From positions 1 to 40,756 of the forward strand of contig UPXR01000008.1 of NCBI GenBank assembly GCA_900557365.1: a stretch of 40,756 nucleotides of DNA, written 5' to 3'. Within the stretch, counting starts at the first letter, position 1, and every line of letters begins with the position of its first letter. The position numbers were made by a program, and so were the translations under genes. This DNA is from an uncultured Dialister sp. (GTDB lineage: Bacteria > Bacillota_C > Negativicutes > Veillonellales > Dialisteraceae). Below, in pieces: positions 34,346 to 40,756 of the stretch. Under the pieces are notes generated by a model that saw only the letters and a program-made list of their open reading frames with translations, searched no databases and had not been told where the DNA came from.

Positions 34346-34567
34346 ATGAAAACATTGAAGGATGTGCCGGTGGGACAGTCTGCCCGGGTGCTTAAGGTAG
34401 GCGGAGAGGGACCGCTGCGCAGAAGAATCCTGGATATGGGAATCACGAAGGGGGTTTCCATTTATGTCAGAAAGCTGGCTCCTCTGGGAGATCCCATGGA
34501 GCTTACCGTAAGAGGATATGAGCTTTCGATCCGGAAATCCGAAGCGGAAGTCATTGAGGTTGAATAA
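34346..34567 (+). CDS. feoA: FeoA ferrous iron transport accessory protein (second copy)
   Basis: A protein of 73 residues with the standard FeoA pattern: LKDVPVGQSARVLKVGGEGPLRRRILDMGITKGVSIYVRKLAPLGDPMELTVRGYELSIRKSEAEVIEV. LRRRILDMGI is the family core. CAGGAGGTG precedes the ATG, 14 bases after the first copy. It is 20 bases before feoB. Confidence 0.93.
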   Translation: MKTLKDVPVGQSARVLKVGGEGPLRRRILDMGITKGVSIYVRKLAPLGDPMELTVRGYELSIRKSEAEVIEVE

Positions 34568-34587
34568 ATTTTTTAAGGAGATGTATT

Positions 34588-36726
34588 TTGAAAATACGCA
34601 TTGCACTGGCAGGGAATCCGAACTGCGGAAAGACCACCCTGTTCAATGAATTAACCGGCAGTTCCCAGTATGTGGGAAACTGGCCGGGTGTTACTGTGGA
34701 AAAGAAGGACGGTCTCCTGAAAGGACGGGAGGATGTCATCATCCAGGATCTGCCGGGGATTTATTCCCTGTCTCCGTATACGCTGGAGGAGAAGGTGGCC
34801 CGGAATTACCTGGTCAATGAAAAGCCCGATGCGGTCCTGAATATCATCGACGGAACCAATCTGGAACGGAATCTGTATCTGACGACCCAGCTGATCGAGC
34901 TGGGATTCCCCGTCGTGATTGCCATCAATATGATGGATCTGGTCCGGAAAAGAGGAGACACTCTGGATATTGAAAGGCTGGGAAAAGAGCTGGGCTGCCA
35001 GGTCGTGGAAATATCGGCTCTCCGCGGGGAGGGCTGCCGGGAAGCGGCTCTGCTGGCGGTAAAGGCGGCAGAGGAGAAGATGCCAATCCGTCTGCCCAGC
35101 GTATTTACCGGGAGCGTGGAGCATGCTCTTGCGCATATTGAGGAATCTATCCAGGACCGGGTCAAACCGGAATTTCTGCGGTGGTATTCGATCAAGGTAT
35201 TTGAACGGGACCCCGGGGCGCTGGCCGATCTGCAGCTGCCGCCGGACCTGAGAGACCATCTGGAAGGTCATATCCGGGACTGCGAGGAGGAAATGGACGA
35301 TGATGCGGAATCGGTCATTATCAACCAGCGGTATTCCTATCTGACACGGATCATTTCCGGGGTACTTACCAGAAAGCACGATATCCGGGAAAATACGCTT
35401 TCCGATAAAATCGACCTGCTTGCGACGAACCGATTCCTGGGAATCCCCTTTTTCTTTGTCATCATGACCGCAGTCTATTATATTTCCGTCACGACGGTGG
35501 GCGGATGGGCTACGGACTGGGTGAATGATGTATTCTTCGGAGAAATCGTCACCGGTGCGGCGGAAGCCTTTCTGGCGGCATCTGCCGCGCCGGACTGGGT
35601 GGAAAGTCTGCTGGTGGGCGGAATCATCGGCGGTGTCGGGACCGTACTCGGCTTTGTGCCGCAGATTCTTCTCATTTTCTTCTTCCTTTCTCTGCTGGAG
35701 GATTCGGGCTATATGTCCCGGGTGGCATTCATCATGGACCGGATTTTCCGGAAATTCGGTCTTTCCGGGAAGTCCTTCATTCCCATCCTGGTGGGGACCG
35801 GATGCGGTGTACCGGCTGTCATGGCTGCCCGTACGATTGAAGATCTGCGGGACCGCCGTATGACGATCATGCTGGCCACATTTATTCCCTGCTCGGCCAA
35901 GGCGGTCATCATTTCCATGATCTGCTCCACCTTCTTCCCGGATTCGGTGCTTATGGCGCCGGCCATGTACTTCCTGGGGATTGCTGTTATTGTTCTTTCC
36001 GGGATTGCTCTGAAGAAGACCGCTCCCTTCGCGGGCGATCCCTCCCCTTTTATCATGGAGCTTCCCCCTTACCATATCCCTTCCGGACGAAGCATCCTGC
36101 TCCATATGTGGGAACGGGCAAGGGGGTTTATCATCAAGGCGGGCACAATCATTTTCTCTATGTGCGTCATCATCTGGTTTTTCTCCAATTTTGACATCAC
36201 CGGTGCAATGGTGGATGTGGAGGAATCCATGCTGGCAGCTTTCGGAAACGGGATTTCCTGGATCTTTGCTCCGCTCGGACTGGGAAAATGGCAGGATGCG
36301 GTAGCCATTCTGACAGCGGAAATGGCCAAGGAATCTGCTATCGGTACGCTGGCTGTGCTGAACGGCATTTCGGAAGAAGCAGAGGATGCAGCGGTGATGG
36401 CCGGCATTGCAGGAATGTTTACCCCGATGGCGGCATTTTCCTTCATGGTGCTGAATCTTTTTGATCCGCCCTGCCTGGTGGCCATGGTAACCATTGCAAG
36501 GGAAATGGGCGATAAAAAATGGGCCGCTGCAGCACTTCTGTTCCAGCTGGCTGTCGGCTATTCTATGGCTCTTGTGGCATATAATCTGGGAAACTGGCTC
36601 TTCTTCGGCGCACCCTTCGGTGTGGGACAGGGCGCGGCGATTCTGCTTTGCCTGATTGCGGCTTATTTCATCCTGCGTCCTGCGCCGAAGAACGGCGGCA
36701 AAAAGACGGAGAAACAGCCGGTCTGA
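34588..36726 (+). CDS. feoB: Ferrous iron transporter FeoB
   Basis: A GTP-regulated Fe2+ channel of the inner membrane, 712 residues. The N-terminal GTPase has G1 GNPNCGKT (9-16), G3 DLPG and G4 NMMD. A helical spacer with acidic residues follows, then about ten membrane segments including the paired Gate motifs (VGTGCGVPAVMAARTI; TPMAAFSFMVLNLFDPPCLV). FIPCSAKAVII and AKESAIGTLAVL are further conserved pieces. The start is a TTG at 34588 with AAGGAG seven bases upstream; the ATG at 34581 is out of frame. The operon ends in a Cys-rich membrane peptide. Fe2+ import suits an anaerobe with many Fe-S enzymes. Confidence 0.96.
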   Translation: MKIRIALAGNPNCGKTTLFNELTGSSQYVGNWPGVTVEKKDGLLKGREDVIIQDLPGIYSLSPYTLEEKVARNYLVNEKPDAVLNIIDGTNLERNLYLTTQLIELGFPVVIAINMMDLVRKRGDTLDIERLGKELGCQVVEISALRGEGCREAALLAVKAAEEKMPIRLPSVFTGSVEHALAHIEESIQDRVKPEFLRWYSIKVFERDPGALADLQLPPDLRDHLEGHIRDCEEEMDDDAESVIINQRYSYLTRIISGVLTRKHDIRENTLSDKIDLLATNRFLGIPFFFVIMTAVYYISVTTVGGWATDWVNDVFFGEIVTGAAEAFLAASAAPDWVESLLVGGIIGGVGTVLGFVPQILLIFFFLSLLEDSGYMSRVAFIMDRIFRKFGLSGKSFIPILVGTGCGVPAVMAARTIEDLRDRRMTIMLATFIPCSAKAVIISMICSTFFPDSVLMAPAMYFLGIAVIVLSGIALKKTAPFAGDPSPFIMELPPYHIPSGRSILLHMWERARGFIIKAGTIIFSMCVIIWFFSNFDITGAMVDVEESMLAAFGNGISWIFAPLGLGKWQDAVAILTAEMAKESAIGTLAVLNGISEEAEDAAVMAGIAGMFTPMAAFSFMVLNLFDPPCLVAMVTIAREMGDKKWAAAALLFQLAVGYSMALVAYNLGNWLFFGAPFGVGQGAAILLCLIAAYFILRPAPKNGGKKTEKQPV

Positions 36727-36777
36727 CGGAAGCCTGTGAAAGGCCAGGCACGTCTGCAGTTCATTCAAGGAGGAGGT

Positions 36778-36969
36778 ATGCACTTCAGTATATATATTCT
36801 CATTGCGGTGATTTCCTTTCTGTTTGTTCTTGCCTGCCGGTATATGGTCCGGCGCGTTCTGGGGAGGAACTCCTGCTGCGGAGGATCCTGCTGCACAGGC
36901 GGGGATTCCTGCCCTGTATGCACGGCGCGGAAAAGGCAGAGGGAAGAGGAGCGGAAAAAGAAACCGTGA
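36778..36969 (+). CDS. FeoB-associated cysteine-rich membrane protein
   Basis: A protein of 63 residues: one N-terminal membrane helix (about 4-22), then a cluster of cysteines (NSCCGGSCCTGGDSCPVC) and a basic tail. This layout is the FeoB-associated Cys-rich membrane protein family found behind feoB in Firmicutes; it may pass or sense iron. The ATG at 36778 follows AAGGAGGAGG closely. A longer frame from 36736 would add a stretch without a site. A terminator lies 5 bases after the stop. Confidence 0.9.
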   Translation: MHFSIYILIAVISFLFVLACRYMVRRVLGRNSCCGGSCCTGGDSCPVCTARKRQREEERKKKP

Positions 36970-36973
36970 TAGC

Positions 36974-37003
36974 AAAAAAAGACGGCAAAAGCCGTCTTTT
37001 TTT
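36974..37003 (+). terminator. Terminator of the feo operon
   Basis: GACGGC (36981-36986) and GCCGTC (36991-36996) flank an AAAA loop; seven A precede and seven T follow, so it may also work on the minus strand. Confidence 0.93.
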
Positions 37004-37051
37004 GCTGTATGGATTTCCTGCGGGACATTCCCTGCACAACCCATTTTCCGG

Positions 37052-37080
37052 TTGAATTAGCGTGGGAAATCATTTAGAAT
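37052..37080 (+). promoter_or_regulatory. Promoter of the 37129-39061 membrane-protein group
   Basis: TTGAAT (37052-37057) and TAGAAT (37075-37080) lie 17 bases apart, about 50 bases before the first gene. Confidence 0.62.
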
Positions 37081-37128
37081 AATACTGTTATACTACTGTT
37101 ATTTTGAGAATATTTTTAGGAGAGAAAA

Positions 37129-37389
37129 ATGCGAGCAAGAGGAATCATGTTCGGCGTGGCCATCGCCTTTTCCGTATGGAATCTGTATACCAACGGAATC
37201 AACGTGCGGACCGTCGCAGTCTGCGCCATGGTCCTGGTCTGCCTGGCCATGAATATTTACAATTACCACCAGAAAATGGCGGCGCGTCAGGCAGAGGAAC
37301 AGAAGATTCGCGAAAAGGAAGAGGTGCGCAAGCTTCGCGCCGATGCCCGGAGAAAAGCATCGCGGAAGAGCCGGAGACATGCGAAGTAA
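37129..37389 (+). CDS. Small membrane protein of unknown function
   Basis: I do not recognise this 86-residue protein. It has two hydrophobic segments (about 6-24 and 27-46) and a highly charged C-terminal helix of Arg, Lys, Glu and Ala, probably in the cytoplasm. TAGGAGAG lies six bases before the ATG at 37129. A promoter at 37052-37080 and the next gene 34 bases downstream make it the first gene of a possible three-gene unit. Confidence 0.72.
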   Translation: MRARGIMFGVAIAFSVWNLYTNGINVRTVAVCAMVLVCLAMNIYNYHQKMAARQAEEQKIREKEEVRKLRADARRKASRKSRRHAK

Positions 37390-37423
37390 GGGGCTCCCTT
37401 ATTTCCTTTGTCCGTAGACTGCC

Positions 37424-38098
37424 ATGACAGCCGCGCTGATTTACCGCTGGGCGGTATTTATTCTGCTGATTCTCGGTCTGATTCTGCTGATGAAGCACCG
37501 GGTGCTTACCCCCTTCGTATTCTGGTCGAGAATTCAATACTATACCTTTTCCACATTCACCCTGTTCCTCATCTGGCTGGGAGCCACCCTTTTCCGGGCG
37601 GATATTCCTTTTCTCTATTCGGCAGACTGCCGGTTTGCCGTAGCAGCCGGTCTGGCTACCCTGTCCCTGATGTATCACCTGATCGTCCGGCCGGGGGCTA
37701 TCCGGACACACAGGCTGAATGATATAAGCTATGAGCATTTCTCATTCTATAATTATATTTTCCATTATTTCATTCCCGTCCTGATGATTGCGGATTATAT
37801 CTTCTTTGTGGATAAAACGGATCTTCACTGGTATACCGTTTTCACCTGGATGATTTATCCCGCTCTTTACGTGGTTTTCGTATATTTCCGGGCGTGGCTC
37901 ACCATTGTGACGCACGGAAAATCCCAGCTTTACCCTTACACTTTCATGGATCCCCGGGTGCACAATGTGCGGGATATTACCGGCGGCGTCCTTCTGGTAG
38001 GGGCGCAGTTCTGGGTCATCGGCCTCGCTGTATACGGAGTGGGGATGGGACTTTTCCTTCTGGGAATCCCGCCTCTTTCCTGGACTTTTAACGGATAA
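37424..38098 (+). CDS. Pr6Pr-like multispan membrane protein of unknown function
   Basis: A protein of 224 residues with about six membrane helices. The sequence has the pattern of the Pr6Pr (FAR-17a/AIG1-like) family: HYFIPVLMIADYIFF, WMIYPALYVVFVYFRAW and YPYTFMDP, with conserved His, Asp and Pro near helix ends. The family is often linked to lipid or fatty-acid ester handling, but no enzyme is proven for bacterial members. No clear ribosome site stands before the ATG at 37424, so the start is less certain. Neighbours on both sides are also membrane proteins. Confidence 0.72.
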   Translation: MTAALIYRWAVFILLILGLILLMKHRVLTPFVFWSRIQYYTFSTFTLFLIWLGATLFRADIPFLYSADCRFAVAAGLATLSLMYHLIVRPGAIRTHRLNDISYEHFSFYNYIFHYFIPVLMIADYIFFVDKTDLHWYTVFTWMIYPALYVVFVYFRAWLTIVTHGKSQLYPYTFMDPRVHNVRDITGGVLLVGAQFWVIGLAVYGVGMGLFLLGIPPLSWTFNG

Positions 38099-38158
38099 CA
38101 GAATTGCCTGTGCGGGCAGGACCTTTTCCATCGTTTGATGAAGGAGAAAAACAAAAAT

Positions 38159-39061
38159 ATGGCAAAGCAAGACAAAAACCGGGTATTTGAAGACAGATCC
38201 ATTGTGTACAAGGGATATTACTTTCCTCTCTGCCTGGGATTCATTCTCTGGGCGGCTTATGTATGCTGGACCGGTTATTGGGGCTATGTACAGGGACGCT
38301 TCCCGGTTATCGACGCAGGCCTGCAGGTAGCGCTCTTCTGGTGGCTCCTGGATACCTGGAAATCCACTACGATTTACCGGCTGGAAGAAGACCGGCTGTA
38401 TATGCTGAAAAAGGGCGTGGGCCACAAAAAGGAGCTCAGCATTCCCTATGATGAAATCTTCGGCGTGCATCACTTCAAGAATCAGCTCATGAAGCCTATT
38501 ACCTATCGGTATACTTTCCATGAATACGCCAAGATGGACAACCGTCCCATCTGGTCTCTTCTGTACGATATCGGAAGCAGCCAGAAGGTAGGCCGTGTCC
38601 TGATGAAGGCATCGGAGGAATTCTGGAAGGAATTTGAAAAACGTCTTCCCGGGCAGATCCGCATTCCGCAGGAGGAAGTTATTGCCTTTACTTATAAGGG
38701 CATGGAAAAGCATCTCCGGGCAGAGGGATACTTCAAGGATCATCCGGAAATGGACTTTGAAGAAGGCATCAAGCAGCTCCGCCAGGAAGGCACCGAAATG
38801 GGCGGCCGCAAGGATGAGCTGACCGGTGAGGATTTCCACGGAGAAACGGCAGAGATGAAGAACGGCACCCGTCTGGATACGCTGGAAGCAGCACAGAGGC
38901 GGGCAGAGAAGGCCAGAGAGGAAATCGCAGAAAAGCAGAAGCAGAGAGAAGAAAAAGAGGAGGTTATCGCTCCAATTTACGAAGCGGCATTGTCAATGAA
39001 GCCGGATTATGATGTTGAGAAAATCTATGAGCTTCTTGAGAAAAATAAGAAACTGGCATAG
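38159..39061 (+). CDS. Membrane protein with a PH-like domain and coiled-coil tail, unknown function
   Basis: A protein of 300 residues. Two N-terminal membrane segments (about 23-42 and 55-72) are followed by a soluble region starting TTIYRLEEDRLYMLKKGVGHKKELSIPYDEIFGVHHF, which resembles the bacterial PH-like domains of YdbS/YdbT-type proteins. A charged coiled coil rich in Glu, Lys, Arg and Ala fills the C-terminal third. The start is set at the ATG 38159; AAGGAG is 12 or more bases upstream. An ATG at 38138 has no site. Codon style changes in the last 25 codons (TTG, TCA, GTT, CTT), which may mark foreign DNA joined to this gene. Function unknown. Confidence 0.72.
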   Translation: MAKQDKNRVFEDRSIVYKGYYFPLCLGFILWAAYVCWTGYWGYVQGRFPVIDAGLQVALFWWLLDTWKSTTIYRLEEDRLYMLKKGVGHKKELSIPYDEIFGVHHFKNQLMKPITYRYTFHEYAKMDNRPIWSLLYDIGSSQKVGRVLMKASEEFWKEFEKRLPGQIRIPQEEVIAFTYKGMEKHLRAEGYFKDHPEMDFEEGIKQLRQEGTEMGGRKDELTGEDFHGETAEMKNGTRLDTLEAAQRRAEKAREEIAEKQKQREEKEEVIAPIYEAALSMKPDYDVEKIYELLEKNKKLA

Positions 39062-39086
39062 TAGCTGTAGTTGAAAAAAGATCGAT

Positions 39087-39130
39087 AGGAGGCAGTCTTT
39101 GAGCGAAAGCGTGGAGGCTGCTTCCTCTTT
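39087..39130 (+). terminator. Hairpin, possible terminator after the PH-like gene
   Basis: AGGAGGCAG (39087-39095) pairs with CTGCTTCCT (39118-39126) with one G-T pair. An inner GCGAAAGC tetraloop-like hairpin is present, and CTTTGT follows. The T-run is short, so termination is uncertain. Confidence 0.4.
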
Positions 39131-39141
39131 GTCTGAGGGAA

Positions 39142-39437
39142 CTGACAGTAGGACGGGGCTTCATCCCACGAGACAGGCAGGTGAACACTCTCTCGCGTGA
39201 GCTACGCTACACTGCCAAGATACTGTAGGAATTATGCTTTATAGGGTATCTATGCTTGACGAAACCGTCGAAACGCGCCGTCCGTGGCGCGGTTCTCCTT
39301 GCCCTGCCATCCATGGCAGTTCATTTCTGCGCATCATGTGCATAATTCGACAGTATCTAAGCAGCTTCGCTATTCGCTCACGCAAGAGAGCGTGCCACAG
39401 CCGGTCTCACGTGATAAAGCCCCTTGCACTGTGGCAG
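39142..39437. repeat. Large imperfect inverted repeat with a structured loop
   Basis: The left arm 39142-39237 and the right arm 39340-39437 are imperfect reverse complements over almost 100 bases. The best-paired blocks are AGATACTGT with ACAGTATCT and AATTATGC with GCATAATT at the inner end, and CTCTCTCGCGTGAGC with GCTCACGCAAGAGAG (14 of 15) in the middle. The 102-base loop contains three more hairpins: GACG/CGTC (39258-39269), CGCGCC/GGCGCG (39274-39291) and CTGCCAT/ATGGCAG (39304-39319). It may be a structured RNA, a mobile-element end or a recombination site. I cannot assign it to a known family, and the transcribed strand is unknown. Confidence 0.75.
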
Positions 39438-39876
39438 AATGCAGGCTGATAGGCGTGCAGTGCAGAAACAGTATGAAAAAGAAAAATTATGATGACAAAG
39501 AACTGCCGCTATGCTACAATCAACTTAAAGCATTATATTTCTGTAAGCGGCACCACATGACAGTTTTTTACAGGTGCACACCACTTTGAAGAGGGCAGAC
39601 CACTTCGCATCATTCTACAAAGGACATGGAAGTTTTCAATGCTTTAATTACCCATTAACAGCAGGAAAATTGAAATGCCGTATGTAGACAGAATACAGAA
39701 AGTGCAGTCAGAAGCCAGATAATGTAGTCATAAGACAGATGAACTGTATACAGTGTGATAATCATAATGTAAACATATAGAAAACATAAAGAAGGACAGC
39801 ACATGTATACCTTGTAAACTGTACCATCATTGGCACCGGATTTTCCTGCTCACACAAGAGAACAGGAGGAGAAGGA
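39438..39876. other. AT-rich gene-free leader of the Rpn gene
   Basis: No frame with a ribosome site was seen. CTGTAA (39541-39546) can pair with TTACAG (39568-39573), and GCAC (39550-39553) with GTGC (39574-39577), which together would make an H-type pseudoknot. A ten-base palindrome CTGTATACAG lies at 39744-39753. Base composition resembles the Rpn gene rather than the core genes before 39060. Confidence 0.45.
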
Positions 39877-40756
39877 TTGAGCGCAAAGGACTCAATGGCA
39901 AAGGAATACTTTGCAGACAATGCCAGGTTTGCTGACCTGTGCAACAATATACTGTATGGAGGAAGAGAGGTCATCCTGCCGGAAAACCTTAAGGAAAGGG
40001 ATACCACGGAGGTGCTGACCGCACTGGGGCTTGATAAAAAGACCATAGCGGTGCAGAAGCTTAGGGACATCTTCAAAAATGCCAGCATTAAATATACCGG
40101 CAAATCATACGTTGTCCTGATAGGAGTAGAAAATCAGTCGGATATACACTATTCCATTCCGGTAAAAAACATGTTTTATGATGTCATGGCATATGGCAAT
40201 CAGGTAAAGGAAACAGCCAAAAAGCACCGCAGGGAAAAGGATATCGCAACTTCTGATGAATTTCTCTCGGGATTTACGAAAGAGGATAAGCTGATACCGG
40301 TGATTACGATTACAGTATATCTCGGAACAAAGGAATGGGATGGTCCAAGGAAGCTGTCGGATATGTTTGGTGATGTGGATGAGGAGCTTCTGCCATTTAT
40401 ACCGGATTACAGGATTAATCTGCTGGCACCGAGGGAGATAACAGACTTTACCGGATTCAGGACATCAATCAGGCAGCTTTTCGAGGTACTGCAGAATGCA
40501 TATGATAAAGAAAAGATGCAGGAAGTGCTTCAGAATGATGAAAAGTTTAGCAATGTAGACAGAGAGACGGTTGAGGCAATCAACCTGTTTGCAGGAACAG
40601 ATATAGACATAGATGAGAAAGAAGAGGTGATTGATATGTGTAAGGCGTGGGAAGAGCAGAAAAATGAAGGCAGAGAATTAGGCAGAGAAGAAGGCAGAGA
40701 AGAAGGCATGAACCAGCGCAGCCTTGAGATTGCCAGGAATATGCTGGCAAAGGGGA
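39877..40756 (+). CDS. Rpn family recombination-promoting nuclease (truncated by window end)
   Basis: The frame runs off the end of the window with 293 residues visible. It opens KDSMAKEYFADNARFADLCNNILYGGREVILPENLKERDTTEV, the usual start of Rpn/putative-transposase proteins (PD-(D/E)XK superfamily). VVLIGVENQSDIHYSIPVKNMFYD holds the E-x-Q catalytic element (ENQ), with the preceding Asp in the first part. Rpn proteins nick or cut DNA, promote recombination, and have been described as phage-defence toxins whose C-terminal end encodes an antitoxin. The start is a TTG at 39877 with AGGAGG seven bases before it; an in-frame ATG at 39895 is an alternative. The C-terminal part has GREEG repeats. 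ATA, AGA and AGG codons suggest transfer. Confidence 0.85.
   Translation, partial: MSAKDSMAKEYFADNARFADLCNNILYGGREVILPENLKERDTTEVLTALGLDKKTIAVQKLRDIFKNASIKYTGKSYVVLIGVENQSDIHYSIPVKNMFYDVMAYGNQVKETAKKHRREKDIATSDEFLSGFTKEDKLIPVITITVYLGTKEWDGPRKLSDMFGDVDEELLPFIPDYRINLLAPREITDFTGFRTSIRQLFEVLQNAYDKEKMQEVLQNDEKFSNVDRETVEAINLFAGTDIDIDEKEEVIDMCKAWEEQKNEGRELGREEGREEGMNQRSLEIARNMLAKG
40624..40638 (+). promoter_or_regulatory. Internal ribosome site and ATG in the Rpn gene
   Basis: GAGGTG (40624-40629) lies six bases before an ATG at 40636-40638 that is in the same frame as the Rpn gene (residue 254). Translation from it would give a separate short C-terminal protein starting MCKAWEEQKNEG. This is where an RpnS-type intragenic antitoxin would begin. 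Confidence 0.55.
40669..40704 (+). repeat. Three 12-bp tandem repeats in the Rpn gene
   Basis: GGCAGAGAA(G/T)(A/T)A occurs three times in a row (40669-40680, 40681-40692, 40693-40704), the last two identical. It encodes GREL-GREE-GREE. Such in-frame repeats may vary in copy number between strains without breaking the frame. Confidence 0.85.

Noticed and set aside
39284..39589. Plus-strand frame of 101 codons across the inverted repeat
   Set aside because: It has no ribosome site and crosses the right arm and loop hairpins; the conserved signal there is pairing, not protein.
39744..39753. CTGTATACAG as a LexA site
   Set aside because: LexA boxes of the CTGT-N8-ACAG type need eight bases between the half-sites; here only two separate them. 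Kept only as an unexplained palindrome.
40669..40704. CRISPR-like array
   Set aside because: The repeats are 12-bp, directly adjacent and in frame in a coding region, without spacers.

Overview
The window comes from a Gram-positive-lineage anaerobe that has an outer membrane. I infer the class Negativicutes (Veillonellales), possibly Dialister, from four observations. There are strong AGGAGG ribosome sites with several TTG starts. An anaerobic class III ribonucleotide reductase is present. The Feo, GltS and F-type ATP synthase gene content fits. A phosphoethanolamine-transferase-like membrane sulfatase-fold protein points to lipopolysaccharide. The genus is a guess from memory and has not been checked.

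Layout. 1-2160: the end of a possible glycosyltransferase and an EptA/CptA-like transferase, in a stretch that looks more AT-rich than what follows. 2280-3356: bioB under a consensus promoter overlapped by a BirA-type operator. 3758-5081 (minus): a site-2 protease-like M50 peptidase and a TRIC-family channel. 5540-7222: the glutamate/Na+ symporter GltS and a small unknown protein. 7281-9625: queC-queD-queE-folE, which makes preQ0 from GTP. 9766-11817: a class A penicillin-binding protein. 12041-12772 (minus): a class I amidotransferase-like hydrolase. 13014-15300: wecA/tagO and wecB, precursor steps for surface polysaccharide. 15415-22540: the complete ATP synthase operon (atpZ-like, atpI, B, E, F, H, A, G, D, C). 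22695-23699: a nitroreductase and thioredoxin. 23762-23960: an orphan transcription unit with promoter, hairpins and terminator, a candidate small RNA. 24434-27248 (minus): nrdD-nrdG behind NrdR-like boxes. 27652-33803: a DUF1294 protein, a DraG-fold protein with degenerate metal motifs, a RecQ with three HRDC-like repeats, thyA-folA and a flavodoxin-like protein. 34122-36969: feoA-feoA-feoB plus a Cys-rich membrane peptide. 37129-39061: three membrane proteins of unknown function.

39062 to the end looks foreign. An 815-base gene-free stretch holds a roughly 300-base imperfect inverted repeat with further hairpins in its loop, followed by a truncated Rpn-family (PD-(D/E)XK) nuclease gene. Its codon use (ATA, AGA, AGG) differs from that of its neighbours. 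The Rpn gene carries an internal, in-frame ribosome site and ATG just before 12-bp tandem repeats, which resembles the intragenic antitoxin arrangement described for Rpn defence systems.

The points most worth following are the structured element next to rpn, the internal start in rpn, the orphan small RNA, the unusual ATP synthase c subunit (Asp29 plus Glu62-Ser63 and an alanine-rich helix 1), and the DraG-like protein that has lost its metal-binding aspartates. No rRNA, tRNA, CRISPR array or transposase gene was seen.
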